DNA of 5,823 nt from DATLYF01 sp035575095. Lineage in GTDB: Bacteria; Pseudomonadota; Gammaproteobacteria; Competibacterales; Competibacteraceae. The stretch lies in NCBI GenBank assembly GCA_035575095.1, contig DATLYF010000157.1:1-5823 (forward strand). Reading direction: 5' to 3'. Shown one piece after another: positions 1-5,421 of this stretch. Position 1 is the first letter of the stretch. Every line of letters begins with the position of its first letter. The position numbers were made by a program, and so were the translations under genes. The notes under the pieces are model-generated. The model was not told the origin of the DNA. It was given only the letters and a program-made list of their open reading frames with translations, and did not search any database.

Positions 1-1118
<1,118 letters not shown>

Positions 1119-1131
1119 GGCGGACTCCAGA

Positions 1132-1149
1132 TGTAACGGATCGTTTACG
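1132..1149. promoter_or_regulatory. TyrR-box-like operator 1
   Basis: TGTAAC-N6-TTTACG matches the TyrR/PhhR box TGTAAA-N6-TTTACA at 10 of 12 defined positions. It lies 14 bp upstream of the start codon of the TyrR-like gene. Binding here would be expected to affect transcription of that gene, either as autoregulation or through a related paralogue. The match is seen; the role is inferred. Confidence 0.6.
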
Positions 1150-1160
1150 GATTTTGCGAG

Positions 1161-1178
1161 TGTAAACGTATCGTTACG
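1161..1178. promoter_or_regulatory. TyrR-box-like operator 2
   Basis: TGTAAA-N6-GTTACG matches the TyrR box at 10 of 12 defined positions, with a perfect left arm. Its centre is 29 bp from that of box 1, close to three helical turns, so two dimers could sit on nearly the same face. Both sites can also be written as TGTAAMG-N4-CGTTACG-like, near the GcsR-type consensus as I recall it. They lie in the gap after the MocR gene, supporting a separate promoter for the downstream gene. Confidence 0.55.
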
Positions 1179-1193
1179 CCAGAGCCAGTGCCG

Positions 1194-2591
1194 TCAGAAT
1201 ACGGCGCTTTCCAGCGCCGGTTCCTCGGCCAGGGTGGCGCGGATCACCGCCAAGCCCTCGGCCAGGCGCTCGCGGCTGGGGGCGCTGGAGAGGCACAGGC
1301 GTATCGCCTGGGGCGCCGGGTAGCGGCCGACGGCGAAGGTCTCCGCCGGCTGCACCCGCACCCCGCGACTCAGCAGCCGGGCGACGAAGGGGCCGCTGCG
1401 CCAGGGCTCGGGCAGCAGCAGCCAGAGGTTGAAGCCTTCCGCATGGGCGCGGTAGTCGTAGCCGGTCAGATATTCGGCCGCCAGAGCCTGGCGCGCGCGC
1501 AGCTCCTGGCGCTGCCATTCCAGCCGTGCCTGGCCGCGTGGCGAGGCCAGCCAGCGGCTGGCCACCTCCATCATCAGCGGCGGCGCCATCCAGCAGTGGC
1601 TGCGCAGCACCGTCCGCACCCGCTCCAGCAGCGTTGCCGGTACCGTCAGAAAGCCCACCCGCAGCCCGCCCGCCAGCAGCTTGGCGGCGCTGTGGATGTG
1701 CAGGGTGCGCTGCGCTGCCAGGGCGGCGAGCGGTGGGGCGATGGGTTCGCCGTGGCCGGACTGCACGTCATCCTCCACCAGCCACAGGCCGTGGCGCTCG
1801 GCGATGGCGGCGATCTCGCGGCGGCGCGCCTCGGGGGTGGTGACGCAGGTGGGGTTGTGCAGGCCGGGCATGCAGTAGAGCAGGCGCGGCTGGTACTGGC
1901 GGCACAGGGCGTCGAGCGGCTCCGGAAGCAGACCGTGCTCGTCGATGGGGGCGGGCAGAGTGCGCAGGTGCAACTGCCGGGCGGCGGCAATGAAGCCGGG
2001 ATAGCTCAGGCCCTCGGCGCACACCAGATCGCCGGGGCGAGTCAGGGCCTGCAGCGCCAGGGTGATGCCGTGCTGGCCGCCGTTGCACAGCAGCACCCGT
2101 GCCGGGTCGGCTTCGACACCGCGCGCTCGCAGCCAGTGGGCGGCGAGCTCCCGCTGCCGGCGAGGACCGCCCTCGGGCTGGTAGTCCAGAGCTTCGCGCA
2201 GCGCCAGCCGATCGTCGGCCAGCTCGCGCAGCAGAGCGGCGAGGTCGTGCTCGCGCGGACTGGGCACCACCAGGCTGAGGCTGAGATCGAGCACGCTGTC
2301 CTGCTCGCGTTCCTCGGCGGCAATGCGGAAGCTGGCCTGGGGCATGGCCGGGGCGCGCACGTAGGTGCCGCTGCCCACCTGGGCGCTGACCAGATGGCGT
2401 CGCTCCGCCTCGGCGTAACCGCGCGCCACCGTGCCCACCGTCACCCCCAAGGCGTCGGCCAGGATGCGGTGCGGCGGCAGCTTGGTGCCGGGTGACAGCT
2501 CGCCGCTCTTTACCGCCGCCTCGATGGCCAGGGCCAGGGCGCGGTAGCGGGGACCAGGGTGGGCGGAGAGGTCGGGGATCCAGATTGACAT
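1194..2591 (-). CDS. MocR-family regulator (GntR HTH fused to aminotransferase-like PLP domain)
   Basis: This 465-residue protein has the full MocR layout. The N-terminal winged helix of the GntR type covers about residues 10-80, with recognition region LPPHRILADALGVTVGTVARGY (38-59). A fold-type I aminotransferase domain covers about 95-455. Visible PLP-site residues are N246 (HNPT), the acidic pair in VEDD (272-275), the Schiff-base lysine K304 in HSAAKLLAGGLRVGF, and the carboxylate-binding arginine near 431. The usual EDDY tyrosine is replaced by valine (EDDV). MocR proteins generally use the PLP domain to sense PLP or an amino-acid adduct rather than for catalysis. The ATG at 2591 is the natural start because IWIPDLS...GPRY is the common beginning of this subgroup, although no clear Shine-Dalgarno precedes it. 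It is divergent from alaX, its most likely target besides itself. The effector is unknown. Confidence 0.92.
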   Translation of the reverse strand: MSIWIPDLSAHPGPRYRALALAIEAAVKSGELSPGTKLPPHRILADALGVTVGTVARGYAEAERRHLVSAQVGSGTYVRAPAMPQASFRIAAEEREQDSVLDLSLSLVVPSPREHDLAALLRELADDRLALREALDYQPEGGPRRQRELAAHWLRARGVEADPARVLLCNGGQHGITLALQALTRPGDLVCAEGLSYPGFIAAARQLHLRTLPAPIDEHGLLPEPLDALCRQYQPRLLYCMPGLHNPTCVTTPEARRREIAAIAERHGLWLVEDDVQSGHGEPIAPPLAALAAQRTLHIHSAAKLLAGGLRVGFLTVPATLLERVRTVLRSHCWMAPPLMMEVASRWLASPRGQARLEWQRQELRARQALAAEYLTGYDYRAHAEGFNLWLLLPEPWRSGPFVARLLSRGVRVQPAETFAVGRYPAPQAIRLCLSSAPSRERLAEGLAVIRATLAEEPALESAVF

Positions 2592-2654
2592 GGTGGCAAT
2601 ATTCCGATTGACGCCATGGGAAGCCTGAATATGCTGGCAATCTAGCAGTCAATC
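2583..2654. promoter_or_regulatory. Candidate MocR operator: repeated heptamers in the divergent spacer
   Basis: GATTGAC occurs at 2583-2589 and 2606-2612 and inverted (GTCAATC) at 2648-2654. A second heptamer, TGGCAAT, is directly repeated at 2594-2600 and 2635-2641. MocR/PdxR/GabR regulators often bind two direct repeats plus one inverted copy, and they often lie divergent from their target. The repeats are seen; their function as the binding site of the adjacent MocR protein is inferred. One copy overlaps the first codons of the MocR gene, which would suit autorepression. Confidence 0.4.
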
Positions 2655-2680
2655 GACATGCCAAACAAGTTCAATAAGAT
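2653..2680 (+). promoter_or_regulatory. Candidate sigma-70 promoter of alaX
   Basis: TCGACA (2653-2658, 5/6 to TTGACA), a 16-bp spacer and TAAGAT (2675-2680, 4/6 to TATAAT) would start transcription near 2688, about 30 bases before the alaX start. The -35 touches the inverted GTCAATC heptamer, so a bound MocR protein could contact or block polymerase. It is a moderate match only. Confidence 0.35.
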
Positions 2681-2717
2681 TCAATTCCCTGTTCTGGGAC
2701 GCATCCGGAGGATCATG

Positions 2718-3437
2718 ATGACCACCATCCCGGCCTATTACCAGGAACCCTATCGCACCGAGCTGGATGCCATCGTCATCGCCGTGGACGGCGAGTGGGT
2801 GGTGCTGGACCGCACCCTGTTCTACCCCGAGGGCGGTGGCCAGCCTGGCGATAGCGGTATGTTCATCACCGCCGACGGGCGCGAGCTGGCAGTGCTCGAT
2901 ACCCGCAAGGGCGAAACGCCGGGCACGATTCGCCATCGCCTGGTCGACGCCGGCCATGGCCTCCAACCGGGGGATACGCTGCGCCAGCGCCTGGACTGGG
3001 AGCGCCGGCATCGCCACATGCGCATGCACACCTGCCTGCACCTGCTGTGCTCGCTGGTACCCTTTGGGGTTACCGGCGGCGCGCTGAGCGCCGACAAGGG
3101 GCGGCTCGACTTCGACCTGGGCGAGGACGGCACCCCACCCGACAAGGAGGAACTGACCGAGCGCCTCAATGCCTTGATCGAGGCCGGCTACGCCGTGACC
3201 ACCGAGTGGCTGGAGGAAGCGGTGCTGGACAGCAACCCGGAACTGGTGCGGACCATGTCGGTGCAGCCGCCGCGCGGCCACGGCGCCATCCGCATGGTGC
3301 GGGTGGAGGGGGTGGATTTCCAGCCCTGCGGCGGCACCCACGTAGCCAACACCCGCGAGATCGGCCGGGTGCTGGTGAGCAAGATCGAGAGCAAGGGCAA
3401 GCGCAACCGGCGCATCGTGCTGGCGTTCGCGGAGTGA
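2718..3437 (+). CDS. alaX: Alanyl-tRNA editing protein AlaX (trans-acting Ser/Gly-tRNA(Ala) deacylase)
   Basis: This 239-residue protein is homologous to the editing domain of alanyl-tRNA synthetase. Enzymes of this family hydrolyse Ser-tRNA(Ala), and in some cases Gly-tRNA(Ala), in the cytoplasm and so prevent mistranslation at alanine codons. Seen: the glycine-rich YPEGGGQPGDSG (36-47) of the N-terminal barrel, then the four zinc ligands H104 and H108 (HTCLH) and C204 and H208 (CGGTH). The length fits the medium AlaX-M class, which has the N-terminal domain but no C-terminal extension. The start was chosen because GGAGG (2707-2711) lies 6 nt before ATG 2718. The adjacent ATG at 2715 is only 3 nt away and the upstream in-frame ATG at 2658 lacks a ribosome site. 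The gene is divergent from the MocR regulator. No plus-strand terminator follows, and an opposing small-RNA terminator begins 14 bp after the stop. Confidence 0.93.
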   Translation: MTTIPAYYQEPYRTELDAIVIAVDGEWVVLDRTLFYPEGGGQPGDSGMFITADGRELAVLDTRKGETPGTIRHRLVDAGHGLQPGDTLRQRLDWERRHRHMRMHTCLHLLCSLVPFGVTGGALSADKGRLDFDLGEDGTPPDKEELTERLNALIEAGYAVTTEWLEEAVLDSNPELVRTMSVQPPRGHGAIRMVRVEGVDFQPCGGTHVANTREIGRVLVSKIESKGKRNRRIVLAFAE

Positions 3438-3451
3438 TGCCCAATTCAAAC

Positions 3452-3480
3452 AAAAAACCCGCGTACGCGGGGCGCGGGTT
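3452..3480 (-). terminator. Intrinsic terminator of sRNA copy B
   Basis: On the minus strand AACCCGCG (3480-3473), a 9-nt loop and CGCGGGTT (3463-3456) form an 8-bp stem, followed by T residues to 3452. An alternative CCCGC-GTAC-GCGGG stem ends at the same T run. There is no T run on the plus-strand side, so it terminates only leftward transcription and does not serve alaX. Confidence 0.8.
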
Positions 3481-3647
3481 AGGGTATGAGCGGTGCGACT
3501 CCGTCGCGAAAGTCTTCTTGTTGTTGTTCGTTCTTATTCGTCTTCTTGGGATGCCAGCCAGGCGAGCGGGCTGGCGGTGCTCTGGACTTCCCGGTCTCAA
3601 CGATCTCCTTGGTCTTGATGATAGCGAACCCTCCGCCCCTGTCATGA
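3452..3647 (-). ncRNA. Candidate CrcZ/CrcY-like small RNA, copy B
   Basis: Read on the minus strand, the unit has a GCCAGCC/GGCTGGC hairpin (3553-3559 with 3569-3575). A purine-rich single-stranded segment follows with AAN triplet runs: AAGAAG (3542-3547), AATAAGAAC (3530-3538) and AACAACAACAAGAAG (3514-3528). Then come a GCGAC-GGA-GTCGC hairpin and an intrinsic terminator. AANAANAA is the catabolite-activity motif bound by Hfq with Crc in Pseudomonas; CrcZ, CrcY and CrcX RNAs carry several copies and titrate Hfq/Crc when preferred carbon sources run out. The 5' end is not known; I place it just downstream of the conserved 21-bp block, giving about 195 nt, shorter than known CrcZ. Identity as a Crc-type RNA is inferred from the motifs. 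It could be another Hfq-dependent RNA. Confidence 0.55.
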
Positions 3648-3668
3648 CAGTTTGCATTCTTTAACAAT
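3648..3668 (-). promoter_or_regulatory. Conserved 21-bp block upstream of sRNA copy B
   Basis: On the minus strand it reads ATTGTTAAAGAATGCAAACT plus a final G. It is identical to 3901-3921 although the flanking sequence differs. The position at the head of each unit suggests a promoter core, an operator or the RNA 5' end. No clear sigma-70 or sigma-54 element can be assigned. Here it overlaps a perfect palindrome CTGTCATGACAG (3639-3650). On the plus strand TTCTTTAACAAT resembles an rRNA boxA. Confidence 0.55.
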
Positions 3669-3699
3669 TGCCGCGCCGGGCCGCGCTTCCGGCCGGGGG

Positions 3700-3734
3700 A
3701 AAAGAAAAACCCGCGCCAGGAGCAGGGGCGCGGG
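3700..3734 (-). terminator. Intrinsic terminator of sRNA copy A
   Basis: CCCGCGCC (3734-3727 on the minus strand), a 9-nt loop and GGCGCGGG (3717-3710) form a perfect 8-bp GC stem, followed by TTTTTCTTTT (3709-3700). It is a textbook leftward terminator with the same stem and loop size as that of copy B. Confidence 0.9.
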
Positions 3735-3900
3735 CGTCGATGCGACTCTGTCGCTCGGGGCGTTTCTTCTTCTTGTCTCTTCTTGTTCGTCTTCTTGGAT
3801 TACCAGCATCCCTGGCGGGCTGGCACCGCTGCGGGATCCTCCCGCACCTCGCCGACATCCGTCATCGTCATTATTGGTGCTCGGCCCGCTCTCGTCACTG
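3700..3900 (-). ncRNA. Candidate CrcZ/CrcY-like small RNA, copy A
   Basis: This is the upstream copy of the pair. On the minus strand it shows a TGCGGGA-GGA-TCCCGCA hairpin (3846-3830) and a CCAGC/GCTGG hairpin (3823-3803). An A-rich segment carries AAGAAG (3791-3796), AACAAGAAG (3779-3787) and AAGAAGAAGAAA (3763-3774). A GCGAC-AGA-GTCGC hairpin and a strong intrinsic terminator follow. Several AANAANAA matches are the hallmark of Hfq/Crc-binding RNAs. The terminator lies between the two 21-bp blocks, so each copy can be its own transcript of about 200 nt. The 5' end is inferred. A TGGCAC (minus strand, 3938-3933) lies upstream but lacks a matching -12 GC, so the usual CbrB/sigma-54 control of Crc RNAs is not evident. 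Confidence 0.55.
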
Positions 3901-3921
3901 CAGTTTGCATTCTTTAACAAT
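3901..3921 (-). promoter_or_regulatory. Conserved 21-bp block upstream of sRNA copy A
   Basis: This is the identical partner of the block at 3648-3668, 253 bp away. Its surroundings differ from those of the other copy beyond the block, apart from a shared TGAC a few bases downstream. Perfect identity over 21 bp inside otherwise diverged copies indicates constraint. Confidence 0.55.
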
Positions 3922-3971
3922 CATCAGCCTCAGTGCCATAGCTTGTCACCACCAGTCGCCGCGATGTCTTG

Positions 3972-4093
3972 CCCACGATATTGTTCGCGGTCTCGCGAAA
4001 TGCGACGGTGTCTACGCTAGCGGTTTGATCGCGACCGATCTGCTTGGAGCCACGGCCCACTCAGAAAAAATCCAGTATGAACAATATCTTGGG
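3972..4093. repeat. Widely spaced 15-bp inverted repeat (14/15) around a 92-bp centre
   Basis: CCCACGATATTGTTC (3972-3986) is repeated inverted as GAACAATATCTTGGG (4079-4093), with one mismatch. It lies between the sRNA copies and the buf operon. It may be two oppositely oriented binding sites serving divergent transcription, or the ends of a very small inserted element. No convincing target duplication is visible. The rest of the 3922-4255 gap holds the palindrome and promoter listed separately, and no gene. Confidence 0.6.
3984..3999. promoter_or_regulatory. 16-bp palindrome, possible operator
   Basis: TTCGCG-GTCT-CGCGAA is a perfect 6-4-6 palindrome overlapping the inner end of the left inverted-repeat arm. 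It could bind a dimeric regulator. No family can be named from the sequence. Confidence 0.35.
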
Positions 4094-4119
4094 TGCGTGT
4101 CCCGGCTGTCTGCCAGCAC

Positions 4120-4135
4120 TGGCACGGCAGATGCA
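4120..4135 (+). promoter_or_regulatory. Candidate sigma-54 (-24/-12) promoter of the buf operon
   Basis: TGGCACGGCAGATGCA matches the sigma-54 consensus TGGCACG-N4-TTGCA with one mismatch, in the first T of the -12 block. The essential GG (4121-4122) and GC (4133-4134) are spaced by exactly 10 bp. Transcription would begin near 4146, leaving a leader of about 110 nt before bufA. A TGCCA-GCAC-TGGCA stem overlaps the -24 element. A sigma-54 promoter requires an enhancer-binding activator; none can be assigned with certainty. Confidence 0.45.
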
Positions 4136-4255
4136 ACTTCAAGAGTTGTCCGCTCGTTCCCGCCGGCTGGTGAATCCCGCAACGGGACGGCAGGACCGGG
4201 ACCGAGTCCGGCCCGATCCGCAACCCATTCGCTACTCGCTATAGGAGCGCATGCC

Positions 4256-4531
4256 ATGAAGACCAAGACCATTATCCAGTCCGCCCTGGCCAGCGTGTTC
4301 ACCCTGGGGGTGCTGAGCAGCGCCGCGGCCCAGTCCGGTCCGGCGCCGACGCCGAGCTTCGCCGCCGAGAAGTGCTACGGCATCGTCAAGGCCGGCAAGA
4401 ACGACTGCCAGACCAATGTGCACGCCTGCGCCGGCCAGGCCAGCGCCGACAACCAGGGCGACTCGTGGATCTATGTGCCCAAGGGCACCTGCGACAAGAT
4501 CACCGGCGGCAGCCTGCAGAAGAAGGCCTGA
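4256..4531 (+). CDS. bufA: Bufferin-type RiPP precursor BufA (DUF2282)
   Basis: This 91-residue protein has an N-terminal signal peptide: charged MKTK, a hydrophobic stretch to about residue 20, then SSAAA with cleavage likely after A25. The mature part carries four cysteines (C40, C51, C58, C79) in the DUF2282 pattern EKCYGIVKAGKNDC...HACAGQ...WIYVPKGTC. The family includes the bufferins, ribosomally made, exported peptides whose cysteines are modified by a DUF692 oxidase and which bind copper in the periplasm. The unusually long signal-bearing leader is typical of that group. ATG 4256 has AGGAG (4243-4247) 8 nt upstream. An out-of-phase ATG at 4251 opens only two codons. The gene is first in an operon with bufB 14 bp downstream. 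Which cysteines are modified, and the metal, are inferred from the family. Confidence 0.9.
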   Translation: MKTKTIIQSALASVFTLGVLSSAAAQSGPAPTPSFAAEKCYGIVKAGKNDCQTNVHACAGQASADNQGDSWIYVPKGTCDKITGGSLQKKA

Positions 4532-4545
4532 CGGGGAGCGCCGTC

Positions 4546-5421
4546 ATGGACGCCCGGGCGGCCTGCGCGGCTCCCGGGCCGCTCCCGGCGTTGGCCGGGA
4601 TCGGTCTGCGGGGCGAGCATTATCAGGCGGTCGTGCAGTCGCGCCCGGCACTGGGCTGGGTGGAGGTGCACAGCGAGAACTTCTTCGGGGCTGGCGGCCG
4701 GCCGCTGCTGGTACTGGAGCAGGTGCGCGACCACTATCCGCTGAGCCTGCACGGCGTCGGCCTGTCGCTGGGTTCGGCCGATCCCCTCGACCGGGAACAC
4801 CTGCGCCGGCTCAAGGCGCTGTGCCAGCGTTTCGAGCCGGCCCTGGTGTCGGAGCATCTGTGCTGGGGCGCGGTCGGCGGCTGCCACCTCAATGACCTGC
4901 TGCCGCTGCCGCTGACCGAGGAGGCGCTGACGCTGATGGTGGCGCGCGTGCAGCAGGTGCAGGACTATCTCGGTCGGCGGCTGCTCATCGAGAACATCTC
5001 CCGTTACCTCAGTTACCGCATCTCCAGCATCCCCGAAGGGGAGTTCCTGGCCGAACTGGTGCGGCGCAGCGGCTGCGGCCTGTTGCTCGATGTCAACAAT
5101 CTCTACGTCAACGTCTGCAATCACGGCGAGAATCCGCGGACCTTCCTCGATGCCCTGCCCGGGGCCGCCATCCTGGAGATCCATCTGGCCGGGCATACGG
5201 TGAAGGACGTCGGCGGCCAGCGCCTGCTGCTAGATACCCACAACCGGCCGATCTGCCCGGAGGTGTGGGAGTTGTACGAGGAGGTGCTGGAGCGCTTCGG
5301 CCCGCGCCCGACGCTGATCGAGTGGGACAGCGAGCTGCCGCCGCTGCCGGTGCTGCTGCACGAGGCGGCGCTGGCCAACCGCTTCCTGGAGGGCTGCCAT
5401 GTCTTCGCGACACCTGCGTAA
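4546..5421 (+). CDS. bufB: DUF692 multinuclear non-heme iron oxidase BufB
   Basis: This 291-residue protein is a full-length TIM-barrel enzyme of the DUF692 (MNIO) family, the group of MbnB, TglH and the bufferin enzymes. These use two or three iron ions and oxygen to remodel peptide cysteines. Conserved motifs in order: VEVHSENFF (39-47), SLHGVGLSLGS (67-77, with H69), SEHLCW (102-107), IENISRYL (148-155), LLDVNNLYVN (180-189), EIHLAGH (211-217) and IEWDSELP (258-265). The His, Glu, Asp and Asn residues in them are the expected metal ligands and catalytic groups. GGAG (4535-4538) lies 7 nt before ATG 4546. The open frame extends upstream into bufA, but that part is the bufA shadow. The enzyme should act in the cytoplasm on BufA, with BufC presenting the peptide. 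The last 23 bases overlap bufC. Confidence 0.94.
   Translation: MDARAACAAPGPLPALAGIGLRGEHYQAVVQSRPALGWVEVHSENFFGAGGRPLLVLEQVRDHYPLSLHGVGLSLGSADPLDREHLRRLKALCQRFEPALVSEHLCWGAVGGCHLNDLLPLPLTEEALTLMVARVQQVQDYLGRRLLIENISRYLSYRISSIPEGEFLAELVRRSGCGLLLDVNNLYVNVCNHGENPRTFLDALPGAAILEIHLAGHTVKDVGGQRLLLDTHNRPICPEVWELYEEVLERFGPRPTLIEWDSELPPLPVLLHEAALANRFLEGCHVFATPA

Larger units (their letters stand above)
3452..3921 (-). repeat. Tandem duplication of a ~250-bp sRNA-like unit
   Basis: Two diverged copies lie head to tail. Paired blocks are the terminator stems (3456 and 3710), a GCGAC-NNN-GTCGC hairpin (3495-3507 and 3742-3754), TTCGTCTTCTTGG (3537-3549 and 3786-3798), a CCAGC...GGGCTGG hairpin, and an identical 21-bp block (3648-3668 and 3901-3921). 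The offsets between copies are 254, 247, 249, about 250 and 253 bp. Small indels that are not multiples of three, together with preserved stems, argue for selection on RNA structure rather than on a protein. Confidence 0.8.

Noticed and set aside
1188..2495. 435-codon plus-strand frame opposite the MocR gene
   Set aside because: It is Gln/Gly/Ala-rich shadow translation of a GC-rich gene; the minus-strand MocR protein matches its family along its full length.
2658..2717. Earlier in-frame ATG (2658) for alaX adding 20 residues
   Set aside because: No ribosome site precedes it, the added residues are not family-like, and it would overlap the candidate promoter; GGAGG fits ATG 2718.
2649..3449. 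266-codon minus-strand frame opposite alaX
   Set aside because: It is a shadow of alaX, whose zinc ligands and editing-domain motifs are intact.
3648..3668. rRNA-type boxA antitermination site on the plus strand
   Set aside because: TTCTTTAACAAT resembles boxA, but no rRNA, tRNA or plus-strand promoter is nearby and the block is phased with minus-strand units. Kept only as an alternative.
3479..3920. Two minus-strand TTG-started small frames (62 and 92 codons) sharing the beginning MLKNANC
   Set aside because: The shared residues come from the identical 21-bp block only. After it the frames diverge, the copies differ by indels not divisible by three, and there is no ribosome site. RNA structure explains the conservation better.
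3920..3938. TGGCAC on the minus strand upstream of sRNA copy A as a sigma-54 promoter
   Set aside because: The position 10 bp after GG is GA instead of the essential GC, and copy B has no equivalent.
4027..4040. GATCG-CGAC-CGATC palindrome
   Set aside because: A short 5-bp-arm palindrome is expected by chance in GC-rich DNA and has no supporting context.
4175..4187. TCCCG-CAA-CGGGA hairpin in the bufA leader as a riboswitch or attenuator
   Set aside because: The stem is only 5 bp with no T run, alternative structure or known aptamer pattern.
3668..4531. 287-codon plus-strand open frame running in frame into bufA
   Set aside because: The upstream two thirds cross two minus-strand terminator hairpins and low-complexity CT runs with no protein-like pattern; ATG 4256 has a clear AGGAG and signal peptide.
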